Positions 20,075 through 30,250 of a stretch of 49,423 bases of DNA are shown here, piece after piece (position 1 is the stretch's first letter; every line of letters begins with the position of its first letter). Made by a program: the position numbers and the translations under genes. The notes under the pieces were generated by a model. That model was not told the DNA's origin, made no database searches, and saw only the letters and a list, made by a program, of their open reading frames with translations. The DNA is from Rachicladosporium sp. CCFEE 5018 (Eukaryota > Ascomycota > Dothideomycetes > Cladosporiales > Cladosporiaceae), in contig KZ111150.1 in assembly GCA_002077045.2 (NCBI GenBank), forward strand, positions 1,430,421 to 1,479,843, read 5' to 3'.

Positions 20075-20842
20075 ATGGCGTCTAAGCGTCCCCACTCCGC
20101 CATACACCCCTCACGCTCCGCGCAAGTTCCTGCCGAGCGACCTGCGAAAAAGCAAAAACCTTCCAACCTCTCAGGCAAAACTTCCTTCAAGAAAGCACAT
20201 CCTCTCAACCACCTCAAGACTGAAGTACGCTCCCTGACACGGCTTCTCTCAAATTCCGATCTACCCCCCAAAATTCGCATAGAAAAGGAGCGAGCATTGG
20301 CTTCTGCTCAAACAGAGCTTGCAAAGGAGGCAGAAGCTGATAAGCGGGGGAAGATGATCGCAAGATGGCACAAGGTGCGATTCTTCGATCGGCAGAAGGC
20401 GACGAAGAGGTTGAAGAGGGCGAGGAAAGCGGTGAGAGAGGAGGGGATTAGTGAGGAAGAGCGGGCGGCAAGAGGGAGAGAGGTGGACGAGTGTGAGGTG
20501 GACGTTGCTTATGCCATATACTATCCACTGGACAAGGCTTATGTCGCTCTCTATCCGAGTGCCAGGAAGAAGGATGGGGAGGATGAGGAGGTAAGTGGGG
20601 AGGCGGAGCGGAAGGGCGATGAGACAATGAGGGAGGTGATCAGGAAATGTATAGGTGCGAGCACGCTAGACGCGCTGAGACACGGACGCCTGGACGAGGC
20701 TGGGAATGAGAAGATCAGGCACGGAGATGAGCAGAGACAGAAGCCGCCCGAGCGTAGCAGGAAATCAGAGCGCAAGACTACAGCAGTCGACAAAGAGCCG
20801 GAGGCTAGCGATGACGGGAGCGATGGAGGCTTCTTCGAATGA
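20075..20842 (+). CDS. EFG1: EFG1-type rRNA-processing protein
   Basis: Intronless, 255 aa. ATG 20075 sits in a good context (CCACCATGGCG) and opens MASKRPHSAIHPSRSAQ. The conserved core runs from residue ~48: HPLNHLKTEVRSLTRLL, PPKIRIEKERAL, then RGKMIARWHKVRFFDRQKATKRLKR, with YYPLDKAYVALYP near residue 155. This matches Efg1, a nucleolar factor for 18S rRNA maturation and small-subunit assembly. The ends are highly charged with a DDGSDGGFFE acidic tail. Length is close to yeast Efg1 (233 aa). An earlier non-ATG frame extension to 20006 is not used. Confidence 0.88.
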   Translation: MASKRPHSAIHPSRSAQVPAERPAKKQKPSNLSGKTSFKKAHPLNHLKTEVRSLTRLLSNSDLPPKIRIEKERALASAQTELAKEAEADKRGKMIARWHKVRFFDRQKATKRLKRARKAVREEGISEEERAARGREVDECEVDVAYAIYYPLDKAYVALYPSARKKDGEDEEVSGEAERKGDETMREVIRKCIGASTLDALRHGRLDEAGNEKIRHGDEQRQKPPERSRKSERKTTAVDKEPEASDDGSDGGFFE

Positions 20843-21592
20843 GGAGACACAACCTCGTCCACACGAAGCAATGGTCGTGACCACAGCCGCGGGCAGAGCT
20901 GGCTCACAAGTGGAGCTTGATGGAATGGATCAAGAGCTTGACTTGCTTCAGGGTCACACCCGAAGGTCCTTTGACGACCCACCTAAGGCGCCCAGTGCTG
21001 TGCACTGATCCTCGGTCGATATATACGGTTTCCATGCCTACTGCAATCGGACACTGTCATCTCTTTCCACGGCCGGACGGAATTGGAAGGCGTGGAAAGT
21101 CAGATCAAGCCGCGACTGAGCTGTCATCTCGAGTAGGGTATCTGAAACGAGCCACCATCGAAGCCTCCAGAGAAGTGTGTCACTCGCCGCAGTGGAGGAT
21201 ACAATAAGCCTTCGACGGCACTTCGCAAAGGGCGACTGTGCTGGTCATCAGGTAAGTAGTTCAGTGATGGAGTCCAACGAGAGTAGTTGAGCAGTACTCT
21301 CTTGTGACGTGTCGACTATGTACAATAACGCCTCTCATTTCGGTCTCCGCTGCTCCTTACGATACTCGCCAAGAATATCACGTGCTCACGCGACCAACGC
21401 GCAGACGTCGGGCCGAAACTTTAAGGTTCACCTTCCGCATAGCGCGACTTCCCTAGCCCTGGACGCGACTGTCTCAGATTCCACCTCCACTCGATGTTAC
21501 GCTATATGCATGCTCCCGCTGCACGGAATAGCGTGTGTATGCGCATGAGCTCTTACTAGCGGGCAGAGATTTCGGAGCAGCCCGCGATCGAG
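20843..21592. other. Intergenic, no gene supported
   Basis: 750 bp between EFG1 and the GTPase locus. The frame at 21309-21548 has a possible start but no family resemblance or splice partner. A CACGTG palindrome lies at ~21380, a candidate bHLH site, but one such hexamer is expected by chance at this scale. Confidence 0.4.
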
Positions 21593-24500
21593 ATGGACAA
21601 TCAAGACCAGCACCGCCTTCGTGCACACGCCAAAGCCATCGCGCCAACGGTGATTGACCGACTCGATGAACACCTTAGCAGGGAAGGCCGGCACGTCGTT
21701 GCCATTCAAAAGCATGTTCTTGATGAGACTGCACCAGCTGCCGAGCAGTTCCTATGGCTGAAAGCACGTGATGTATGTACCGTATTGTCCACTGCTGCAT
21801 GGCCATTCCACACCTCTGACAAAGCTCACAGAAGATCACAGTTCGCGTACTCAAGGAGCAATACTCTGGCATCTGCGATGTGGCAGTGGACGATATTGAG
21901 CTCGTGATGCACGAATGCGAAACCTCCATCGGCACAGCCCGTGCAGCCTACCCAAGCGCCAGAGTCATTGACGGTTGGGCCACCACATCTCTCCGTAGCA
22001 TCAGCATCTTCGGCTACCGCCCTGGCGCCTGGACAGGAAGCTCAGCCAACTCATCAAGCGAACGACGACCCTTTCATCTCATACGATCCAGCAAGCCCAG
22101 TCCCTGCGTCCACCGAGCCAGCTCAAGCTCCGCGCAAAGTCAGGACTGGTGGCATTCACACTATGGCTGCACGTCCAGACTACTCCACCATGCACGCTCA
22201 CGCCGGACCTTCGTCTGACGCAGCCGTGGACGTGAAGGACGAGAACGTTGCTCCGAGTCAAGAGTATGCACCACGTGCAGTCGAGAATGCCTTCGAGAAC
22301 TCTCAACAAGCTGAGGAGGAGCAGCAGCCAGATCGCGGTGGCCCACTCCGCGAGCTGTTGATGCAGACATCTCCGGAGCGTCTGGAAGCTGCAGTGCGCG
22401 CAAGCGTCGCTGTCTTGTCCGAGATCGAGCAGCCTCTGAGGACACTACCTGCAGACGAAGACGCGCAGTCCTGGCTCTCGCAGATTGAAGATGTGCTCAA
22501 GCAAGCTTCAAAAACACGCACGGTTGTCGGCGTGGTCGGCAATACGGGAGCAGGCAAGTCTTCGGTGATTAACGCCATCCTCGATGAGGAGCGCTTAGTC
22601 CCTACGAACTGCGTGCGTGCCTGCACAGCTGTGGTGGCAGAGATGTCATTCAATTACTCCACGGCCGAGGGAGCGAGGTACAGAGCCGAGATCGAATTCA
22701 TCCGGCCTGAAGACTGGGAGCGGGAGCTCAAGATCCTGTTCAAAGAGATCTTCGATCACGAGGGACACATCCTCAAAGAAGCTCACAATCCTGAATCTGA
22801 TGCTGGGATAGCATACGCCAAGATCCGTGCCGTCTACCACAAGCATACCAACGAGATGCTTGGTAAGAGCACAGTCGCGAGCCTCATGCGCATGCCAACG
22901 GTGCAGTCAGTGCTGGGCACCACTAAGCGCATTAACAGTTCGGAGTGTGCGAGCTTCTACACCCGCCTGCAGCACTATGTGGACAGCAAGGAGAAGATCG
23001 AACTTGACAAGAATGGCAATAAGAAGACGAACCCGAAACGCCACTTCGAGTATTGGCCTCTGAAAAAGGTCGTGAAAATTTATATCAAGGCTGATGCACT
23101 GTCTACTGGCGCAGTCATTGTTGACTTACCAGGTGTCCACGACAGCAACGCAGCCCGCGCGGCTGTCGCTGAAGAGTACATGAAGCAATGCACTGGTTTG
23201 TGGATCGTTGCGCCTATCAATAGAGCTGTCGACGACAAGGCTGCAAAGAATTTACTCGGCAATACCTTCAAGCGTCAGCTGAAGTATGACGGTACATACT
23301 CTGCAGTGACCTTCATCTGCTCGAAAACCGATGACATTTCGAAGACCGAGGCAGCGGATGCCCTGCGTCTTGGGTCTCGCATGAGTAAGCTGGACGGCAA
23401 GCTTAGCGACATTATGCGCAAGAAGCGACTCACTAAGAAGTCAGCCGATCAGGCTAAGGACGACAAGGCTGATCACGACAAGGCCGCTGAAGATCTTGAC
23501 GACCAGCTTGAAAAGTAGGAAGAGCTCCTAGAGCAGGTCGAAGCAGGGAAGACTGTCTATGCGCCTGAGGCGACATCCAAGAAGCGCAAGCGCTCTGGCA
23601 AGGCGTCTACGGGGTCGCGCACCAAACGCGCACGCCTTGATGACGATGATGATCAGATCACTGTCAACTCCGACACGGCAGATGAGGAGACTGTGGTTGG
23701 TGACAGCCAGTCCTGCAATCCTCTAGCCGAAGACGATATCAACGAGAAGATCGACGAACTGAAGTCGAGTAAGAAGCACGCTCGAAAGGAGATAGCCAGC
23801 TTGCGGGAGAAGATCAAGGAGCTGCGCGAGATCATTTCTACCCTCGACGACGAGGCTGCAGTGATTGAAGCCTAGCAAGATATCATGTGCATCGAAGGCA
23901 GGAACGAGTACTCCCGCGAAGCCATCCGTACTGACTTTGCTGCCGGCATTCGAGAGCTCGATCACGAGGACGCGGCGGATGAGAACCCAGATGCGTTCAA
24001 CCCGGATGAGGATCTTCGCGACTATGACGAAGTTGCTCGATCACTGCCCGTGTACTGCGTCAGCAGTCGAGCTTACCAGAAACTCAGTGGCCGCTTGCAG
24101 AAGGACTGTGCCGTTGACGGGTTTACGCATGTAGACCAGACCGAGATTCCGCAACTGCAGGCATACTGCAAGCAGCTCACGGAGAACGGCAGAGCAGCAG
24201 CTTGCAAACGGTTCTTGAACAGTGTCAACCAGCTCTTGACATCACTGTGCCTCTGGTCGTCCGACGATGGTACTGGCCTTAAGATGACCAACCAACAACG
24301 GACAGACGAGAGAGTCTTCCTGACCAATAAGCTGAAGCAGCTCGGGAAGCAATTGGAGATGCGCGTCGGAGAGATCATGGATGACGCGATGGAGACCATT
24401 TGCGAACAGATCTTCGACAACTTTACTGGAGCCGTGGATGCCGCTGGAGACAAAGCTGGCACCACGTCAGCCGCTTGGGGTGCTCACCGCAACGATGGCG

Positions 24501-25473
24501 GTCTCTACTGGTCGACGTACAAAGCTGTCGTGCGTCGCTATGGTGTCTATACAAGTGGTTCGGCGGGCGCGCGGGACTTCAATGCCGATCTCGTCGAGCT
24601 AATGTATAAGACGCTGGCAAGCCATTAGGAGCGTGCATTCCAAAGGCAGCTGCGTGCGATCTTGAAAGGCTTTACCAAGAGTGCTGGTACGACGCTGAAG
24701 GACTTCCACACTGCGCTAGAAGCTCGCTTCTCGCAGAAGGGCCACGGGCTTGCGCGCATCGGTAGACTGCGCAATCAGCTCGGCGCGTATGAAGCCATCT
24801 TTACCGATTTGGCGCAGACGATGATCCAGGGCATTCAGGAGAAGCAGCGAGAGATCAATCGCGAGTTCACACCTGTGATCGCGTCAGCAATGGAGTCGGC
24901 GTATATCCATTACACCAATGAATCAGGTATGTCGGCCGACTTGTAGACTCATCGAGCTTTTGTACTGACATCTTGGCAGGCACTGGATCATACTCCAGAA
25001 TGAAGCTGCATATGGCAAACCATGTTGCGACCCACGAAGCGACTATGTTCCGCGCGGCTTCCGATACGGTCAAAGAGCAATTGACAGGTATGTGCGAAGC
25101 TGTGAAGGCTTCTATGGCAGAGCGCGCCGATCAAGTCTACATCTCCATGAACCGCGACTACATGACGCTCGTCGGAGTCGATGTCGACAAAGCTCGCGTC
25201 ATGCCGTATGAGGAGCATGCAGTCAGAAGGGCAGTCGATGAAGCTGTGGCCAAGGCCGACGAGAAATACTCGACTGTTGTGGACTGCGACGAGGAGGATT
25301 TAGGGATGAATGGAGAGAGTGAGGAGGCCGAGGAGGCTGTTGATGGGAGTGCTGAAATTGAGATCGAGGACGATTGGCCGGGATCGCCTATGTTCTCTGA
25401 GTTGGAGGATGACGAGGTGGAGGACTCTCAGGCGATGGAGCGTGGAAAATATGAGGAGGCCGAAGCTCAATAG
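21593..25473 (+). pseudogene. Dynamin-like/SLIP-GC-type large GTPase with three in-frame TAG codons
   Basis: Exon 1 is 21593-21772; intron 21773-21831 (GTATGT, CTCTGAC, CACAG) leads to KITVRVLKEQYSG from 21832. A further intron before ~21940 is needed but its borders are unclear. From ~21941 to 24926 a single frame runs, then intron 24927-24979 (GTATGT, TACTGAC, GGCAG) and the last exon 24980-25473. The GTPase motifs are intact: GNTGAGKSS (P-loop, 22538-22564), DLPG (23123) and SKTD (23321). Basic NLS-like, coiled-coil and acidic tail segments follow. The frame is interrupted only by TAG at 23516, 23873 and 24626, each explicable as CAG, with no frameshift. It resembles nuclear GTPase SLIP-GC-like fungal proteins. 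Either a recent nonsense pseudogene or a readthrough gene. Confidence 0.7.
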
Positions 25474-26917
25474 ATCGTCTTTGCGGACTTCGAGGCTACT
25501 ATTGCTCGGGGAGATCGCGGTCGGTCTGGATTTGCTTGTATCGTGGTGGCTAGCTAGTACGTGCAGCGCACGGTAGCTCGTGTAGGTATTGATCGGAGAC
25601 AGTGTTCAGACTCTACAAAGTGGAATTATAGACTCTGCCCATGCTGCCATCGTTGGCGCCGTAGGGCGCACTCCGTGGCCGGACTAGAAGCGAGCGCCGA
25701 CATTACTCAGCTGTTGAGCATCGTTACTGAGTCGTGCCTCTCGCTGCTGATTCAGCGTCAATTCATAGTTCTCATGCGTACGACAAGAGGAGAGGCCACT
25801 AGTTAAACATCTGGAGACTCAAGCTCTACCACATCATTGTGATAGGTCCATTTCAGGCCACTCGATGATGCCAAGAGTGAGGTCTGGCATCGCCTAAATA
25901 GGACACCGAACTCCACGCCTTTCTACATGTCAGGCTGACTACATCAGCCTTACTTCTTCCCGATCTCAATTCTCAACCTGTTCTGGTCTTCTTGCAACCC
26001 TCTGGTGTTATACATTGTTGTCTCCAGCCTGCTTCCCAAGATGGCCCGCAGCCTTCAAAGAAGATTGGCAGCCAAGGACTGCCCTCATGCAAGCTTATCG
26101 CAGCATTTGGAGAAGCCTCGCCTAGGTGTTGGCGTCCCACTCGAGGACGTTTCCCGCACCTGATAAGAGTCTATGCGACATGAGGACGACACGAGAGGAC
26201 CATGAAACACATCTAGGTCGTTGGGTTACTTGGAAGCCAGCATGCATTCGCAACTTCGATGTCAAGCTGTCATTGCCGCTGCGGCCAAGAAGGAACTTCC
26301 ATCGCCTGGCTTTACGCGTGCTGGCTATCTGTAAGAAATTGCACCGATCTAGGTGCTCTACCTGCGGCACAGACGATCTGAACCCTCCAAGGTTACATCC
26401 GCCGCACATGGCGTTATGGCACCTTTCTTTACCACCCTTGCGTGCTCGCTATCACCGACGGCAAGTTTGGCGAGGCTGTCTCTCTTGGCAGCGTGATGCA
26501 GCATACAGCACTATCCGGCAACACAGCGAATGCAATCTCGGGCAATGGGTTTTTTGAACGCGGCATCTTGCATCTGCCACGTGCAGTATAGGCATGATAA
26601 CGCTTTTCATCGTGAGCTCGACTTCATTGTAGATTGCTGGTGCAGATAGAGAGGCACCCGAGGTAAGTCCGCTATACATAGCTTCCCAGCTACAGCAGCG
26701 CCAACCCGGCAAAGAGCCTTATCAGCCTTCTCCTTCGAGGAGTGTTCTAGTCCAGAGCTTTGCGGTGATCTTCGCTTGCTTAGCGCCTGTCGCAAGTCCT
26801 TATCTGCGGTGGCTTGTATTCTTTTGCGAGGGTACATATGTCGCGTGCGACCTCGTTGGGCATTGTTGGCTTTGCGGAGGTACCGCGTTCTCCAACACAA
26901 TTTGCTCAAGTTACAGC
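25474..26917. other. Intergenic with weak coding traces
   Basis: No recognisable gene in 1.4 kb. A plus-strand trace at ~26388-26591 reads YIRRTWRYGTFLYHP and LGSVMQHTALSGNTANAIS before a TAG. It could be the second exon of a small gene after a 61-nt intron at 26331-26391 (GTAAGA, CTGAAC, AAG acceptor), but the upstream exon and start are unclear and no family is recognised. The remainder is the 5' region of the permease. Confidence 0.3.
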
Positions 26918-28837
26918 ATGGCAGAATCACCGACGTCAAGCACCGAGAAGAAGCAGTATCCACTCCAAGACGAGAAGGGAGTGGTCGATGTCGAGGCATC
27001 ACCAGTCTACGACGATGCTGGTCCCGTTGAGTTCGCCGAGAAGGGTATGACTTGCAAGAGATGCGTTCAAGAGGAACAACTGCTTACAAAGACATTCAGC
27101 TGAGCTGCGTCGAGGCTTGCAACAGCGTCACATTCAAATGATAGCTCTGGCTGGTACCATCGGAACTGGGCTGTTCCTCGGCTCAGGCAAAGCTATTACG
27201 CGTGGTGGTCCTCTCGGGGCATTTGTAAGATCGAGCCATACAAGCTACGTCGCAGCGTGCTGACAACGACTGCAAAGCTTGGCTATCTCTTCGTCGGCTT
27301 CCTCGTCACTGCACCCGTGCTGTCAATTGCGGAGATGAGCGCCTTGGTTCCCTTGTCTGGCGGCATCATTCGTCACGCTGAGTACTTCTTCGACCCTGCG
27401 CTCGCCTTCGCCAATGGATGGAACCAGGTTAGTCTGCCTTCCATCAAACGAAACGCACATATCCTTATAGATACATAGGTGTACAGCTACATGGTCTCTT
27501 TACCTGCCGAGATTGTCGCGGCTGCAGTCATCGTCAACTTCTGGAACGAAAGCGTATCTAATGCCGTCTGGATCGTCATCTTCGGTCTCCTTCTTGTGGC
27601 GTCTAACATCTATCTGGTCAGAGTCTACGGGGAGCTCGAGTTCAGCTTCGCATTGTTGAAGATCATGCTGGTCGTTGGCTTGAACCTCATGTCCTTGGTC
27701 TTGGCCTGCGGCGGCGGTCCGACGGGAGAGGTATATGGGTTCAAGTACTGGCGCGATCCTGGCCCTTTCGTCCAGTATTTGGGCATTCCTGGAGGTCTCG
27801 GCCAATTCGCTGGCTTCTGGACCGTTTTCAGCAATGCTGTCTACGCCTACAGTGGAATCGAGAATATCAGTATGGCTGCGGCGGAGACACAGTGCCCAAG
27901 ACGAGCTATACCAATGGCTGCAAAGCGTATATTCGTGCGGGTGCTGCTATTCTATGTCCTCTCTATCTTCTTCGTCGGCATGCTGGTCCCATCAAACGAT
28001 AAGAACCTACTGCAATCCACTGGCACCGCTGCGCAGTCGCCCTTCGTCATCGCTGCCACCGGAGCTGGCGTCAAGGTCGTCCCGCACATCATCAACGCCG
28101 TCGTCCTGACATCAGCTTGGTCCGCTGGTAATTCTGGTTTGCTCAATGGATCGCGGATTCTCTATGGTCTTGCTCGAGAGGGCCGCGCACCAAAAATCTT
28201 CAAGCGCGTTAATCGCTTTGGCATTCCCTGGGTTGCGGTCGCCTCACTCAGTCTCTTCGTATGCTTGGGCTTCATGAGCTTGTCAAGCGGTGCATCGACC
28301 GTGTTCAGTTGGCTGCAAGATCTTGTCTCTGTGGCTGCACTGGTCAACTGGACTATCATATGCATAGTCTACCTACGTTGTGAGTGTCTGTCCATGATTC
28401 ACAAGTCGTTCTGATGCTGATACGCTGGCAGTCTTTTACGCGATGAAGAAACAGGGCATTCCCCGTGAGCGTCTACCATGGAAGGCACCCCTCCAGCCAT
28501 ACGCTGCCTGGATCGGCGTCTTCTCATTCATCATACTTCTTTTGACTGGAGGGTACACTACCTTTATCCGCGGACAGTAAGTAGATCGACATCAGGTTAT
28601 GGTCCGAGCCGAGCTAACATTGTGACCAGCTGGGACAATGAGACCTTCGTCTCCTCCTACTTCAACATTCCCCTGATCTTCCTCCTATACTTCATCTACA
28701 AGTTCGCGGCGAAGACGAAGATGGTTTCTTTGACGGATAGCCCCATTATGGACTTCATCCTCATCGCCGAGCGTAATCCAGAGCCACCGGCGAAGCCGAA
28801 GAAGGGACTCCGCAAGCTCAACATCCTGTGGAGCTAG
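26918..28837 (+). CDS. Amino acid permease (APC superfamily, YAT type), six exons
   Basis: Exons 26918-27044, 27100-27224, 27278-27427, 27479-28379, 28432-28576, 28630-28837; 551 aa. All five introns are 51-55 nt and phase-consistent; intron 2 ends in AAG after a CTGAC branch. The N-terminal cytosolic tail is followed by the family signature RGLQQRHIQMIALAGTIGTG and LFLGSGKAITRGGPLGA, then LGYLFVGFLV, MSALVPLSGGIIRHAEYFF and further hydrophobic helices consistent with 12 membrane spans; the C-terminal tail is short and basic. Members are plasma-membrane proton symporters for amino acids; specificity is not readable from sequence. It lies between the GTPase locus and the PHD gene, ~8 kb from SEA4. 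Confidence 0.92.
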
Positions 28838-29036
28838 AGGTCTGAACAGCGAGATCGGCAGAGAGCACAGAGCGTTGCGAGTATTGGAGTACAATATTGT
28901 AACGACATCATCAATCTCCTACACTGCTCCTCACGTGGCCGCTACCGAAGTCACTAGCTCCTTCTGGTATCTTATCTGTGTCAGACGCCATTGACTTCTA
29001 CGTGGATCATGTCCTGTGATCGTAGAGCCATTCATC

Positions 29037-29976
29037 ATGTCACTCCCATTCTTCCAGGAAGCAGCAGTGATACACCTTCACAGTAGTCGAGACCTGTGCA
29101 AAATGCCCAAAGTACGGTTCCAGATCAGTTGTCCCAGCACTAGTGCCGCTGACCCTCCAGCCTCCTCCGCAGCAGGCTACATCTGCCTCTGCCACTCTCT
29201 CGTCTCTTCTCTTGACCCTGAGGAGATCATCCGCTGCGACTGTCGAGATGTAAACTCTCTGATTCCCTTCCTCATCACCCCCGACCTCTCCCTTCCCTCC
29301 AGACCCTGCCTCTCCCTCCCTCGACGTCGCTGACAATCTCTATGAGTGCAAAATCTCGCTCTACCACCTCTCGTGCGTCCACCTCAACGACCATCTTCCA
29401 AGCCACATCAAGTGGTTCTGCCCCACATGCCGTAGAAGAAACGGCGTCGCGAACTGGCAGCACGGGATGCAAGCTTCGATCGCTGGAGGAATGCGAGAAC
29501 GGCTGGTGGCAAGAACGTGGGAGGATTATGTGCTTGAGGGAAAGCCATCTGGCAGGAAAGAGAGAAGTGAAAGCAAGAAGACTAAAGAACAGAACAGGAA
29601 AACGAAGCTAGAGAGGCCTATGATGGCGAACGACAAGGAACGTCAGCACGATAATCACCATGAGAACAGCTCTGCTGCTGCAGCACTGGTGGCGATGACG
29701 CAGCAGAGCTACGCACTGTCAGCTGTGCTGAAGGGAAGAAAGGTAAGTGTAATCAGACAAGGAAAGAAGAAAGGAGAGCTGAGCAAGTCAGTCGTGGTGA
29801 GTGATGACGAGAGGAGTGATGACAGTGAGGGAGGGTGGCAAGGGTTTGAAGATGACGAGATAGCCAGCAAGGAGTTTGGCGACGTGAGTGAAGTACACGA
29901 GGACGAGCGTGGCGAGGTAGCAGAGAGAGACGCGGAGGAACTTGGGGAAGTTGGAGATGGGGATTATGTGGAATGA
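29037..29976 (+). CDS. PHD-finger protein with acidic C-terminus
   Basis: Model: 29037-29249 and 29347-29976, 280 aa. The intron (97 nt) has donor GTAAAC, branch CTGAC at ~29331 and a GAG acceptor at 29346; the choice is supported because it yields CDCRDCKISLYHLSCV, which aligns residue for residue with the ING-type PHD core (C-D-x-x-D-C-x4-F/Y-H-x2-C-V). The finger is completed by GYICLCHS upstream and WFCPTCRRR downstream, i.e. C4HC3. The rest is Lys-rich, then strongly acidic. PHD fingers of this class bind the histone H3 tail, often trimethylated K4. Here the cage Trp position before the conserved aromatic-His is Leu, so methyl-lysine binding may be weakened. The start codon is uncertain (a later ATG at ~29103 is possible). 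It converges with KOG1. Confidence 0.65.
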
Positions 29977-30250
29977 ATGTGATGATCACGAGGGCCACCA
30001 ATGACACGGCAGCAGCAACAGTAGTCACAAGTACGATATGAGGCCGTTATACACTTCTGCCGAGTCCTAGTATACCGCATTCCCCAGCCAATTGACCCCA
30101 AGAACAACACCACCCCGTCCATTACGCCTACCATTGTAACACGCCAGCTCCCAGAAACCCGTCCCCAAAACGCAAGACGCCCTGCTAATTCCACAATACC
30201 ACCTCCAAACTCCCCTCCAACCAGCATCAGGGATAAAGCGGAAAGTCACT

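Noticed and set aside
23516..24628. TAG reassigned to glutamine in this organism
   Set aside because: TAG terminates several clear genes here (GH3 at 16705, the permease at 28835, and SEA4 and KOG1 on the minus strand), so reassignment is not supported.
26126..26557. 143-aa plus-strand ORF as an intact gene
   Set aside because: Composition is Arg/Leu/Ser-rich shadow-like in its first half, a competing frame reads at least as well, and no family or splice model is firm. It is kept only as a weak coding trace.
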